Source of the DNA: Pyxidicoccus sp. MSG2
GTDB taxonomy: Bacteria; Myxococcota; Myxococcia; Myxococcales; Myxococcaceae
Direction: 5' to 3'
NCBI RefSeq assembly: GCF_026626705.1
Contig: NZ_JAPNKC010000001.1
Coordinates: forward strand, 7,582,001 to 7,646,000
Length of the DNA: 64,000 nucleotides
Numbering within the stretch: position 1 is the stretch's first letter; every line of letters begins with the position of its first letter. A program made the translations under genes and the position numbers. Positions 16,899 to 26,759 of this stretch are shown here, piece after piece. The notes beneath the pieces were generated by a model, which was given only the letters and a program-made list of their open reading frames with translations, did not search any database and was not told where the DNA came from.

Positions 16899-17678
16899 TC
16901 AGGGAGCGTAGCTGCGCGTGGGCAGGCGCGAGCGCACGAGCACCGCCACGCCCGCCAGCACCAGCCACGGCAGGACGTGCGCGGACATCAGGTGGCGCAC
17001 CGTCCCGTCCGGGCAGTGCAGGTGGAGGACGAGGAGGCTCACCCCGGCGGCGGACAGACCCGCGGCCAGCGCGCGCACGGGCTGGAAGGCGGAGCGGCAC
17101 AGCAGCACGAGCGCGACGGCCAGCGGCAGCACGGACAGCGCCACCTCCGAGCCCATGCACCCCAGCATGCCCCGCATGGGCGGCCGTATCTGGAGCCCCG
17201 AGCCGCCCATCACCTGCACCGCCGCCACGCCCACCGCCGCCAGGGCCACCAGCGCCCACGGCACCCGCCGCCGCGAGGGCGCCAGCGCCAGGAAGGCGCC
17301 TCCACCCACCAGCACCAGCGTGAGCAGCGCCACCGCGGCCACCACCATCGGCGGGGCCTGGTTGCCCACGACGCCATCCCGGCTGAGCCAGGCCAGTCCC
17401 CCGCCCAATACGACTGCGTAGACGGCGAGCAGCACCAGCAGCTCGCGCCACCAGGGCGTGGGCTTCGGGTGCGCGGCCAATTCCTTCAGCGCGAGCTGGT
17501 GCGCGGCCTCCAGCTTTGGAGCCGGGGCCGTGGCGGGCGGGGCCGCCGGCATTCCGCCCAGCGCGTCGAAGCCACCCAGCAGGGCACGGCAGTCCTCACA
17601 CGTGGCCACGTGCGACGTCAGCTCCGCGGGCAGCGGTCCTCCCAGCGAGTCCATCACCCGCGAGCACTCCGGCTTCAT
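16899..17678 (-). CDS. Anti-sigma factor with zinc finger and six membrane helices
   Basis: The N-terminus (residues 1-45) holds an HxxxCxxC zinc-finger anti-sigma motif (SHVATCEDCR). The remainder contains six hydrophobic segments of about 20 residues with conserved Cys and His (HLHCPDG, SAHVLPW), resembling the NrsF/DUF1109 type of membrane anti-sigma factor. Its ATG overlaps the stop of the ECF sigma gene by four bases, so the two are translationally coupled. It most likely sequesters that sigma factor at the inner membrane until an unknown signal releases it. Combining a soluble zinc domain with a six-helix sensor is not the commonest arrangement. Confidence 0.82.
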   Translation of the reverse strand: MKPECSRVMDSLGGPLPAELTSHVATCEDCRALLGGFDALGGMPAAPPATAPAPKLEAAHQLALKELAAHPKPTPWWRELLVLLAVYAVVLGGGLAWLSRDGVVGNQAPPMVVAAVALLTLVLVGGGAFLALAPSRRRVPWALVALAAVGVAAVQVMGGSGLQIRPPMRGMLGCMGSEVALSVLPLAVALVLLCRSAFQPVRALAAGLSAAGVSLLVLHLHCPDGTVRHLMSAHVLPWLVLAGVAVLVRSRLPTRSYAP

Positions 17679-18304
17679 TCCGTGGTCTCCTGATGCAGGG
17701 CGGCGAGCAGCTCGCGCAGGCGCTCATAGCCGCGGTGGGCGCGGACCTTCACCGCGCTCTCGGTGAGGCCCATCGCATCGGCGACCTCCGCGAAGCTCAT
17801 CCCCTCGAAGCGGTGCAGGAGGATGGGGACGCGCTGCCCCTCTGGCAGCTGGGCCAGGGCGCGCTGCACGGCCTGCTCGAGCCCGCTGTCCCGGGGGCCC
17901 GGGGTGTCGGCGGGGATGCTCGCGGGCAGCTCGCCCTCGGGTGTCAGCTCCTCCGGACGCCGGCCCCGGCGCTGGGAGTCGCGCGCCGCGTTGGTGGCGA
18001 TGGCGTAGAGCCAGGGCTTGAAGCGCGAGCCGGGCTGGAAGCGGCCCCGGGCGCGCACCAGCGACAGGAAGGTGAGCTGGACCAGGTCCTCGGCCGTGGA
18101 CGCGCTGCCCGTCAGCCGCGTGAGGTAGCCCTGCACGGGCCGGGCGTAGCGCTGGAAGAGCGCGTCGAACGCCGTGGAATCACCCTCCCGGAACCGCGCC
18201 ATCAGCACCTCGTCGGACCTGTCGGCGACGGAGTCGCGCGCCGGGTCCTCTCCGGTACGCGCGGGCGTGGCATCGGGTTTCAGCGAGGAGGGCGGCAGGG
18301 GCAC
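17675..18304 (-). CDS. ECF RNA polymerase sigma factor
   Basis: The 209-residue protein has sigma region 2 (LMARFREGDSTAFDALFQRYARPV ... AEDLVQLTFLSLVRAR) and region 4 (RALAQLPEGQRVPILLHRFEGMSFAEVADAMGLTESAVKVRAHRGYERLRE), with no regions 1 or 3, so it is an extracytoplasmic-function type. The first 30 residues are a non-conserved Pro/Ser-rich tail. The GTG start is the outermost one, and the true start may be slightly inside. It is followed by its anti-sigma gene with a 4-base overlap. The regulon is unknown, though such pairs usually autoregulate. Confidence 0.9.
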   Translation of the reverse strand: MPLPPSSLKPDATPARTGEDPARDSVADRSDEVLMARFREGDSTAFDALFQRYARPVQGYLTRLTGSASTAEDLVQLTFLSLVRARGRFQPGSRFKPWLYAIATNAARDSQRRGRRPEELTPEGELPASIPADTPGPRDSGLEQAVQRALAQLPEGQRVPILLHRFEGMSFAEVADAMGLTESAVKVRAHRGYERLRELLAALHQETTE

Positions 18305-18360
18305 GCGCGAGGGACTCTACCCCGGGAATGCGTCACCCGGGGGATTCCGGCCGGGCCCGG

Positions 18361-19428
<1,068 letters not shown>

Positions 19429-19517
19429 GGGAGCCTCGTGAGAGCGGGTCCGGGACGGAGCTCAACCAACCTGCTCGGTCCCACCCTGCATCAACACCCC
19501 CTCCTGTCATGGCACTG

Positions 19518-20954
19518 TCAGGAAACGGCGGTTTGGCGCAGCTCCATCAACCAGGCCTCGAAAGCCGGGTGCCCATGCAGGGGTGCCAGGTCCGCGTCCG
19601 AGGCGGCGTAGGCCCCGTCGTTGAACCCCAGCTCGGTGGCGCGGCGCAGCATCCGCATGGCCTCCGGCGCATTGCGCGCGCGGGCATGGGCGCACGCCGC
19701 GTCATAGGCGATGGTGGCGCTGGGGGTATGACGGAGCGCGGCCTCGCCCACGGCGGCGGCCTCGGAGAAGGCGCCCCGGATGAAGAGCACGCGCTCCGCG
19801 CAGGTGTAGGCCGCTGCGGGGTCCAGCCCCGGGAGCCGCAGCGCTTCCTGTTCGCGGCCCAGGCGGATGAGCGTGCCGGCATACTCGTGCAGCACCGTGC
19901 GGTCCGACGACGTCTGCCACGCCTGCTTCCACCACTCCACCGCGCGCGCGTCGTCGCCCACCAGTGAGAAGGCCGCCGCCACCGCGTGCGGCTCCACCGC
20001 GACGCCGCCCTGCACCTGGGAGAAGTGGTCCAGCGCGGGCCGGCCGTGGCCCTCCTTCAGTGCCACCCACCCCAGCAGGTGGTGCGCGTGGCTGGCGAGC
20101 TGCGGCGTGAGCCCCTCTTCCGTCTCCAGCACCTGGGCGCTCAGCCGCCGCGCGTCGTCCAACTGGCCCGCCTTGAGCGCGGCCTGCGCCTCGCGCAGCT
20201 TCTCCGCCAGCGGCCCCCGCAGCTTCGCCGTGTCCGCGCCCTTGTCGGTGCTGCGCAGCACCTCCGTCACGAGGCGGAAGGCCTGCACGCCGTACATGGC
20301 GAAGATGATGGTGAAGATCATCAACCCCGTCTTCAGCCCGAACACCACCGCGGCCACGCACACCAGCAGGGCCAGCCCCTGTGCCAGCAGCAGGCCGCGC
20401 CGGGGGCCCAACACCCGGGTCGCCAGCGTGGCGGTGATGTGTCCACCGTCGAGCGGCAGCACCGGCATCATGTTGAGCACTGCCCAGAAGAGGTTGGCGA
20501 GCGCGGAGGTGCCCAGGAAGAAGTCGAGCGCGGGCGTGCGGCCCTTGAGCAGCGCGTAGCCCGCCCAGCACCCCAACCCCAGCATCAGCCCGAAGAAGGG
20601 CCCGGCCGCGGTGATGAGCAGGTTGCGCTTCCAGGGCAGGGGGCCGGGCTGGTCATTGGGCAGCGTGTGGCCCCCCATCCAGGCGAGCGCGATGCTCGGC
20701 CGGTAGCCGAACAGCCGGCTGGCCAGGGCGTGGCCCAATTCGTGGACGAGCACGGACACGAAGACGATGAGCATCCAGGACAGGATGTAGACGACCATCG
20801 CGCTGGCGTGGCCGAGCGCGGGCGCCCCCGCCACCTGACGGAAGGGCCAGCCCGCCTGGGCCCCATCTATAGATGTCCAGGCAATCATCGCCGACACCAG
20901 CAGATGGCTCGGCTGGACTTCGACGGGAATGCCTCCGAGACGAAAGCGGAACAT
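19518..20954 (-). CDS. M50 site-2-protease family metalloprotease with TPR tail
   Basis: Residues 1-235 form a membrane zinc protease with the HELGH site (VHELGHALASRLFGY) and the second motif PVLPLDGGH, whose Asp is the third zinc ligand. Both sit within hydrophobic helices. Residues 240-478 are soluble, helical and TPR-like (LREAQAALKAGQLDDARRL, ALRLPGL, AAAVGEAALRHTPSATIAYD). Such S2P-like proteins cut within or near membrane helices, often releasing anti-sigma factors. The C-terminal TPR region probably recruits substrates. No partner is visible next door, although the sigma/anti-sigma pair lies 1.2 kb away. Confidence 0.88.
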   Translation of the reverse strand: MFRFRLGGIPVEVQPSHLLVSAMIAWTSIDGAQAGWPFRQVAGAPALGHASAMVVYILSWMLIVFVSVLVHELGHALASRLFGYRPSIALAWMGGHTLPNDQPGPLPWKRNLLITAAGPFFGLMLGLGCWAGYALLKGRTPALDFFLGTSALANLFWAVLNMMPVLPLDGGHITATLATRVLGPRRGLLLAQGLALLVCVAAVVFGLKTGLMIFTIIFAMYGVQAFRLVTEVLRSTDKGADTAKLRGPLAEKLREAQAALKAGQLDDARRLSAQVLETEEGLTPQLASHAHHLLGWVALKEGHGRPALDHFSQVQGGVAVEPHAVAAAFSLVGDDARAVEWWKQAWQTSSDRTVLHEYAGTLIRLGREQEALRLPGLDPAAAYTCAERVLFIRGAFSEAAAVGEAALRHTPSATIAYDAACAHARARNAPEAMRMLRRATELGFNDGAYAASDADLAPLHGHPAFEAWLMELRQTAVS

Positions 20955-21046
20955 GGGGACGGACCTTAACCGTTGAGTCCCAGCCGTGCAGGCTGTTGCG
21001 CACCGCCTGCAAGCTCCTGGATGTTCCGCTAGGTTCCCCGCCCTTC

Positions 21047-22060
21047 ATGCCGCAGCTCGGTCCCTACTCCCTGCCGAACCCCTACATCCTGGCCCCCATG
21101 GCCGGGGTGAGCGAGATGCCCTTCCGGGTCATCGCCTTCCGCCTGGGCGCCGCCCTCTGTCCCACGGAGCTCGTCAGCTCCCAGGGGCTGATGCGGGCCA
21201 ACCAGCGGACCCTGAAGTACCTGCGCTACGACGCCGAGGTGGAGCGGCCGTACTCGCTCCAGATCTACGGCGGCGAGCCGGAGGCCATGGCCCGCGCCGC
21301 GGTGGTGGGCCGGGAGTCCGGCGCGCAAATCATCGACATCAACATGGGCTGCCCGGTGAAGAAGGTGACGAAGAACGGCGCCGGCAGCGCCCTCTTGTGC
21401 GACGTGCCCCGTGCCGCGGACATCGTCCGCGAGATTCGCGCGGCCACCGGGCTGCCCGTCACCTGCAAGATTCGCTCGGGCTGGGACGCGAAGAACCGCA
21501 ACTACCTCCAGATGGCGGGTGCGCTGCAGGAGGCCGGCTGCGCGGCGCTGGCCATCCACCCGCGCACCCGCGAGCAGGGCTACTCGGGCCAGGCGGACTG
21601 GAGCGTCATCACCGACGTGAAGCGCCACTTCCCGGAGCTGCCCCTCATCGGCAACGGGGACGTGAAGACGCCGGAGGACGCGCGGCGCATGCTGGAGACG
21701 ACGGGCTGTGACTTCGTGATGATTGGCCGCGCGGCGCTGGGCAACCCGTGGATATTCCGCGAGCTGCTGGGCGGCCCGCCCGCCACGCCCGCGGAGCGCT
21801 GTGCCCTGGTGCTGGAGCACCTGCGCGCGCACCTGGACTTCATGGGTGACCCGCTGGGCGCCGTGCGCTCCTTCCGCAAGCAACTGGCGTGGTACGCCCA
21901 CGGCCTGCACGGCGCCGCCGCCTTCCGTGCGGAGGTGAACACGCTGGACATGCCCTCGGCCGTGGAGGCCTGCGTGCGCCGCTTCTTCGCCGCCGCCGAC
22001 GCGGACCTCGAGGGCCCCGGCGAGGAGCAGGACGTGGACTACCGCGCGGCGCTGGGCTGA
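21047..22060 (+). CDS. tRNA-dihydrouridine synthase (Dus family, DusB-like)
   Basis: The 337-residue flavoenzyme reduces uridine to dihydrouridine in tRNA. It has the (beta/alpha)8 FMN start LAPMAGVSEMPFR, the catalytic Cys in NMGCPVKKVTKNGAGSAL, and the phosphate-binding IGNGDVKTPEDARRM plus MIGRAALGNPWIFRE. The sequence ELVSSQGL fits the DusB clade. The ATG at 21047 begins directly at PQLGPYSLPNPYILAPMAG. The open frame upstream has no family similarity. It is divergent from the M50 protease gene, with about 90 bases between them. Confidence 0.92.
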   Translation: MPQLGPYSLPNPYILAPMAGVSEMPFRVIAFRLGAALCPTELVSSQGLMRANQRTLKYLRYDAEVERPYSLQIYGGEPEAMARAAVVGRESGAQIIDINMGCPVKKVTKNGAGSALLCDVPRAADIVREIRAATGLPVTCKIRSGWDAKNRNYLQMAGALQEAGCAALAIHPRTREQGYSGQADWSVITDVKRHFPELPLIGNGDVKTPEDARRMLETTGCDFVMIGRAALGNPWIFRELLGGPPATPAERCALVLEHLRAHLDFMGDPLGAVRSFRKQLAWYAHGLHGAAAFRAEVNTLDMPSAVEACVRRFFAAADADLEGPGEEQDVDYRAALG

Positions 22061-22147
22061 CGCGTCCCTCGAACCGTCCGGATTCCAGGCACTTGCCAAC
22101 CTGGATTCAGTCGGTGGCCCGGGTGGCTGTCCCCATCCGGACAGCGG

Positions 22148-23449
22148 CTACAGGCCCGGCGGAGACGCCGGGGGCACGAGCCGGTGGCTGGTGGCCACGC
22201 TCCGGAAGTAGTCGCAGGCGGGGGTGGGGCGGCGCTCCAGCGTGTCGAAGTCCACGTGGTAGAGGCCGAAGCGCGGGCCCCAGCCCTCCAGCCACTCGAA
22301 GTTGTCGAGCAGGCTCCAATAGAGGTAGCCGCGCACGTCCACGCCGAGCCGCCGCGCGGCGAGCACCTGGGCCAGGTGGGAATGGATGTAGTGGGGCCGG
22401 CGCGCGCCGCCGCGGTCATCGATGCCGTTCTCGGTAATCCACACCGGCCGCCCGTAGCGCTTCACCTCGCGCAGGGACTGGAGGAAGCCCTCGGGCCAGT
22501 CCTCCCAGCCGATGTCGGTGAGGCCGCGGCCGAGCGTGTCGCGGTACTTGAACTCGATGAAGGGCGGGCGCGGCACGAAGCGCAGGTGCGCGCGCGTGTA
22601 GTAGTTGACGCCGATGAACTCCACCGAGTCGCGCGCCGCGGGGATGTCCACGCGCGTGGAGGCCACGCCCGGCATGGTGACGCGCAGCTTCCCGGTGGCC
22701 AGCGCCTCGTGGAAGGCATGGTTGTAGGCCTGCGCCCCCAGCCGTACCAGGGCCCTGTCCAGCGGGTGCCACCACCGGTCCGGCGCGAAGGCGAGCGTGT
22801 TCTGGGAGATGCCCAGCTCCACGCGGCCCAGGCGCGACAGCAGCTCCTCGCGCGCGGCCGCGTGGGCGCGCACCAGGTGCTCCATCGCCCGCATGGTGCG
22901 CTCGCCGTCGGCGATGCCCGGCGGAATGGCGCCCTGCAGGTAGCCGCCCAGCAGCAGCACCATGGGCTCATTGAAGGAGATGACGAGCGCGTCCAGCCCC
23001 TCCAGCAGCGCCGCGCACTGGCGCGCGTACTGGCGGAAGGCGTCCACGCTGGCCGGCTGGTGCCAGGGCGTCTCGCGGTGGAACCACGTCGGGTGGGTGA
23101 AGTGGTGGAGCGTCACCACCGGCCTCAAGCCCCGCGCCTTCATCTTGAGGAGCCGCTCCCGGTACGCCTCCAGCGCTACACCGTCGTAGCGCCCGCGCTC
23201 CGGCTCGATTCGCGCCCACTCGAGGGAGATGCGGAACGCGGTGGCGCCCACCGCGCGCGCCAGGGCGTAGTCCTCCTCGTACCGGTGCCAGTGGTCCACC
23301 GCGCGGCCGCAGCGCGCGTCGGGCTCCTTCAGCTTCCCGGCCCGCTCCCACTCGGCCCAGTCGTTCTCGATGCCGCCCTCCACCTGGTACGACGAGGTGG
23401 CGACGCCGAAGGTGAAGTCCGCGGGGAAGGTCAGCGCATCGGTGCTCAT
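22148..23449 (-). CDS. Family GH1 beta-glucosidase-like enzyme
   Basis: The 433-residue protein has the GH1 barrel. It begins FPADFTFGVATSSYQVEG. The acid/base Glu lies in ISFNEPMVLL, and the nucleophile Glu in WITENGIDD close to the C-terminus. YLYWSLLDNFEWLEGWGPRFGL is the classic GH1 aglycone-side block. Expected activity is hydrolysis of beta-linked glucosides or related glycosides in the cytoplasm, since no signal peptide is seen. The start at MSTDALTFPADF gives the normal domain boundary. Confidence 0.92.
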   Translation of the reverse strand: MSTDALTFPADFTFGVATSSYQVEGGIENDWAEWERAGKLKEPDARCGRAVDHWHRYEEDYALARAVGATAFRISLEWARIEPERGRYDGVALEAYRERLLKMKARGLRPVVTLHHFTHPTWFHRETPWHQPASVDAFRQYARQCAALLEGLDALVISFNEPMVLLLGGYLQGAIPPGIADGERTMRAMEHLVRAHAAAREELLSRLGRVELGISQNTLAFAPDRWWHPLDRALVRLGAQAYNHAFHEALATGKLRVTMPGVASTRVDIPAARDSVEFIGVNYYTRAHLRFVPRPPFIEFKYRDTLGRGLTDIGWEDWPEGFLQSLREVKRYGRPVWITENGIDDRGGARRPHYIHSHLAQVLAARRLGVDVRGYLYWSLLDNFEWLEGWGPRFGLYHVDFDTLERRPTPACDYFRSVATSHRLVPPASPPGL

Positions 23450-23807
23450 GGTGGGGGCGCAACGTAGACCCCACCTCCCAACGCGAGAAGCGCCGCGTGC
23501 CGGGTCGCTCACGTGCCGCGAAGCCCGGCCCGGCGACGGCGCGGAAGTGGCTCCGACGCGTCCGGAGCCTGAAATTCGGCCTCGCGCGCGACGCGCGCAT
23601 GCGCCTCGGAGTGTCCGCGAGGCACCGTTTCGGGCCTTCAAACCCGCCCGATGCCGAAAAATCGGCCTTGAAGCGCGTTGCAATACATCACCATGCGTTG
23701 ACACACGCGCATGGCGCCCGTACTCTTCACTTCAAGCACTCACTCCCATCAAGAAGAGTGCAGGGTCCTGGTTGACGGGGCCAAATTCACTGAACCTGGA
23801 GGTTCTG
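23450..23807. other. Long leader/promoter region of the lysine-rich protein gene
   Basis: This 358-base gap lies between the divergent GH1 gene and the histone-like gene. It carries one strong promoter (listed separately) at 23698-23726 and an untranslated leader of roughly 75 bases. No gene is visible in the rest, which is slightly less GC-rich than its surroundings. Confidence 0.5.
23698..23726 (+). promoter_or_regulatory. Sigma-70-type promoter
   Basis: A perfect TTGACA (-35, 23698-23703) is followed after 17 bases by TACTCT (-10, 23721-23726). Consensus spacing and a consensus -35 are unusual in this GC-rich window. It faces the histone-like gene at 23808. Confidence 0.65.
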
Positions 23808-23996
23808 ATGGCTGCCAAGAAGAAGACTGCCAAGAAGGCCACGGCGAAGAAGACCACCACCCGCAAGACCGCGGGCAAGACCGCCACCAAGAAGGCGGCG
23901 GCCAAGAAGGGTGGCGCTCGCAAGGCCGCTCGCAAGGCTCCTGCCCGCAAGCGCGCGAGCAAGACGACTGCGGCCCCGGCGACCCCGGAGTCCTGA
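23808..23996 (+). CDS. Lysine/alanine-rich histone-H1-like DNA-binding protein
   Basis: The 62-residue peptide is almost entirely Ala, Lys, Thr and Arg in AKK/TKK/ARK repeats (MAAKKKTAKKATAKKTTTRK), similar to bacterial HC1-type or AlgP-type tails and eukaryotic H1 tails. It ends with a neutral TTAAPATPES. There is no globular domain. It is expected to bind DNA or RNA through charge. A GGAGG site precedes the ATG by 6 bases, a consensus promoter lies upstream, and a strong terminator follows. It therefore looks like an independently and highly expressed gene, consistent with an abundant nucleoid protein. Confidence 0.85.
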   Translation: MAAKKKTAKKATAKKTTTRKTAGKTATKKAAAKKGGARKAARKAPARKRASKTTAAPATPES

Positions 23997-24038
23997 GCAG
24001 TACGCAGTCATGAGCGGACGTGAGTTGACGTCCGGTGA

Positions 24039-24074
24039 ACGGCTCGGCGAAACCCGCCGGGCCGTTTTCATTTT
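24039..24074 (+). terminator. Rho-independent terminator of the histone-like gene
   Basis: An 11-bp stem (ACGGCTCGGCG with CGCCGGGCCGT, one G-T pair) with a 5-base loop is followed by TTTCATTTT. It lies 40 bases after the stop at 23996. Confidence 0.85.
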
Positions 24075-24091
24075 CGGCCCTGGAGGCCCTC

Positions 24092-25561
24092 GTGTCGCTG
24101 CGTCCCGTGGAGCTGGAGCAGGTGGTGGCGGAGGTGGGAGCTCGCCTCACCGGAGCGGTGGCGCAGAAGTCCTGGTGCCCGCTCCCCCGCCTGGCCTACG
24201 TGGAGCTGCGAGTGCCCGGCCGCTCGGTGGTGCTGTGTCTGTGCGCGGAGGGCGACCTGGCCCGCGTGTCGGTGGCCGAGGAGCGCTTCCCCACCCCGGG
24301 TGAGCCCGCCCCCTTCCAGCGGTGGCTGCGCCACGAGCTGACCGGTTTCAAGCTGCAGGGCGCCCGCTGGCGCGAGGCCGAGCGCGTGGTGGAGCTGGAC
24401 TTCGAGCGCGAGGACGTGCGCCGCCGCCTCGTCATGGAGCTGGGCGCTCCGGGCGGCCTGCTGCTGCTGAGCGACAACGGCCGCGTGCTGATGCACTCCG
24501 GAGAAGGCTTCGCGCAGCGCCGCAACCTCTACCCGGGCGCGGCGTGGACGCCCCCGGAGCCGCTGCCACCCGACGCGCTGGCGAAGGGCCGGAGCGCGCC
24601 CTCGCGCCTCGTCCCCGTGGAGGGCGATGACCTCCCGTACGCCCGGGCCGCGGAGCGCCTGCTGGGCGCGCGGGACAAGACGAGCCGCGCCGAGAGCATC
24701 CGCCGCCGGCTGGCGCAGCCGTACCGTGCGCGCCTCAAGCGCTCCTCCCGCACGCTGGAGAAGGTCCGCGCCGAGGCCTCGCGTGGGCCGGACGCGGAGA
24801 AGCACCGCGGCCTGGGCGAGCTGCTGGCGCAGAACCTCTACCGCCTCAAGCGCGGCGCCACCGAGGTGACGCTCACCGCGTACACGGAAGAAGGTGCGCA
24901 GGACGTGAAGGTGACGCTGGACCCGAAGCGCACGCCGAAGGAGGAGGCGGACTGGCACTTCCACCAGTACCGGCGGCTCCTGCGCGGCGTGGAGCAGGCG
25001 CGCCACCGCGAGGCGGAGCTGGCCCGCGAGGTGGGGCTGGCGGAGGGCGCGCTCGCCCAGATTGAAAAGATGGACGAGGCCGCGCTGCTCGCGCAGGCCG
25101 AGGTGCTGCATCTCTCCACGGGTGGCGAGGGCCCGCAGGAGGGGCGCCCCTTCAAGGAGTACCTGGGCCATGACGGGGCGCGCATCTGGGTGGGGCGGGG
25201 CTCGGAGGACAACGACACGCTCACCTTCAAGGTGGCGAGGCCGTGGCACCTGTGGCTGCACGCGCGCGGCGTGCCGGGCAGCCACGTGGTGGTGCCGCTC
25301 GAGAAGGCGCAGGAGGTGGCGCAGGAAGTCCTGCTGGACGCGGCGCACCTGGCGCTGCACCACTCGTCCGCGAAGGGCGAGCCGCGCGGCGAGGTGAGCT
25401 ACGTGCCGGTGAAGTTCGTGCGCAAGGTGAAGGGCGCGGCGCACGGGCAGGTCACCTTCACGCGCGAGAAGACCTTCGTCGTGCGCATGGAGCCGGAGCG
25501 GCTGGAGCGGCTGCTCAAGTCGCGCCACGCGGAGGCGCCTTCGTCCACCTCCACGTCCTGA
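24092..25561 (+). CDS. NFACT family protein (RqcH/Rqc2-like)
   Basis: The 489-residue protein has an N-terminal NFACT-N fold (VELEQVVAEVGARLTG ... LVMELGAPGGLLLLSDNGRVL), a central coiled-coil (about residues 250-350) and a C-terminal NFACT-R domain (IWVGRGSEDNDTLTFKVARPWHLWLHARGVPGSHVVV). The family includes RqcH/Rqc2, which binds stalled 50S subunits and recruits alanyl-tRNA for tailing. The usual DPR-type motif of RqcH in the N domain is not evident, so it may belong to another branch. The start is the GTG at 24092 with GGAGG five bases upstream, just after the terminator of the previous gene. Confidence 0.82.
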   Translation: MSLRPVELEQVVAEVGARLTGAVAQKSWCPLPRLAYVELRVPGRSVVLCLCAEGDLARVSVAEERFPTPGEPAPFQRWLRHELTGFKLQGARWREAERVVELDFEREDVRRRLVMELGAPGGLLLLSDNGRVLMHSGEGFAQRRNLYPGAAWTPPEPLPPDALAKGRSAPSRLVPVEGDDLPYARAAERLLGARDKTSRAESIRRRLAQPYRARLKRSSRTLEKVRAEASRGPDAEKHRGLGELLAQNLYRLKRGATEVTLTAYTEEGAQDVKVTLDPKRTPKEEADWHFHQYRRLLRGVEQARHREAELAREVGLAEGALAQIEKMDEAALLAQAEVLHLSTGGEGPQEGRPFKEYLGHDGARIWVGRGSEDNDTLTFKVARPWHLWLHARGVPGSHVVVPLEKAQEVAQEVLLDAAHLALHHSSAKGEPRGEVSYVPVKFVRKVKGAAHGQVTFTREKTFVVRMEPERLERLLKSRHAEAPSSTSTS

Positions 25562-25731
25562 AGTCACCCCGGGAGTGCCCTGGCAGGCGGGCTTGCCACG
25601 CGCGCGGGCCGCACGGCGGGATGTGCGTCCTGCGGAATCCCGGGACGTTGACTTCCGGCGCGGTTGACGGGCTGACGGAGGGGAGGCAGGCGGCAGCCAC
25701 CGGCCTTGAGTCCCCAGGGTTGGCGGGTACG

Positions 25732-26622
25732 ATGGGCGGCCGAGTGACCCCCGAGCACCTCCGCCAGCAGATGTCCTTCTTCCCGCGCGGCATGTCCGCG
25801 GCCAACCGTGCCGCGACGGCCGCCGAGCCGCAGCCTCGGGACGCCACGCCCGCCCCCGTGCCGCCGCAGCCTCGGCCCCCTCCGCCGCGCAACCGCGTGG
25901 CCGAGGAGGCCCCGCGGATGCTCAACCTCACGCCCACGCGTGAGGAGCTGTGGTCTCGCGCCGAGGCGCTCGCCTGGCGGCTGAGCGCGGAGCTGGGGAT
26001 GCCCGTGCGGCTGTCGGTGACGGACAACCGCTCCACCATGGTGTCCTTCCGCCGGGGCGCCAACGTGCTGCAACTGCGGCTGCACCACATGTTCCTGGAC
26101 GCGCCCGAGCCGGTGGTGCGCGCGGTGGCGGACTACGCCGGCCGGGGCCACCGCGGCGCGGGTGGCGTGCTCGACGAGTACATCCGCGGCCAGCAGCCGC
26201 GCATCCGCCAGATGCGCCGCGAAACCGACGCCGACCTCAACCCGCTCGGCCGCTGTTTCGACCTGAAGGCGCTTTACGACGGCGTCAACGACGCCCATTT
26301 TCAAGGCCTCATCCAGGCCCGCATCGGCTGGGGCCGCATGCCGCCGCGCCGGCGCCGCAAGTCCATCCGCCTGGGCGTCTATGACCACCAGACGCGCGAG
26401 ATTCGCATCCATCCCGCGCTGGACAGGCCGGAGGTGCCGGCCTTCTTCGTGGAGTTCATCGTCTTCCACGAGATGCTCCACCAACTCTTCCCGAGCAACG
26501 CGAGGGGCGGCCGCCGCGTCCATCACCCGCGCGCCTTCCGGGAGCGCGAGCGGACCTACCCCCACTACGCCGCCGCGCTGCGTTGGGAGCGGGAGAACCT
26601 CGGCGTGCTGTTGCGCGGGTGA
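25732..26622 (+). CDS. SprT-like zinc metalloprotease
   Basis: The 296-residue protein ends in a SprT-type domain: FDLKALYDGVNDAHFQGLIQARIGWGRMPP, then the zinc site FIVFHEMLHQLFP (HExxH), then a downstream RRVHHPRAFRERE that can supply the third ligand. The first 60 residues are Pro/Arg-rich and probably disordered. A middle segment (LTPTREELWSRAEALAWRLSAEL) looks helical and may bind a partner. Homologues in higher organisms act on DNA-protein crosslinks, but bacterial roles are not settled. ATG 25732 or the GTG at 25744 could be the start. Confidence 0.8.
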   Translation: MGGRVTPEHLRQQMSFFPRGMSAANRAATAAEPQPRDATPAPVPPQPRPPPPRNRVAEEAPRMLNLTPTREELWSRAEALAWRLSAELGMPVRLSVTDNRSTMVSFRRGANVLQLRLHHMFLDAPEPVVRAVADYAGRGHRGAGGVLDEYIRGQQPRIRQMRRETDADLNPLGRCFDLKALYDGVNDAHFQGLIQARIGWGRMPPRRRRKSIRLGVYDHQTREIRIHPALDRPEVPAFFVEFIVFHEMLHQLFPSNARGGRRVHHPRAFRERERTYPHYAAALRWERENLGVLLRG

Positions 26623-26759
26623 CAGCGCGCATCCGGCGGTGCGCGATTGACGCGACCATCGCTCCGTTGCTCGCTGGCTCATTTACCGTTTTACCGAGCG
26701 AAACCACCCGTGGAGCGTGCTTGACGCGTCCATGAGGTCCACCCATTCTCGCGAGCCCT

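Noticed and set aside
26721..26749. TTGACG with CATTCT as the pyk promoter
   Set aside because: The -10 is poor, and it would leave almost no leader before the ATG.
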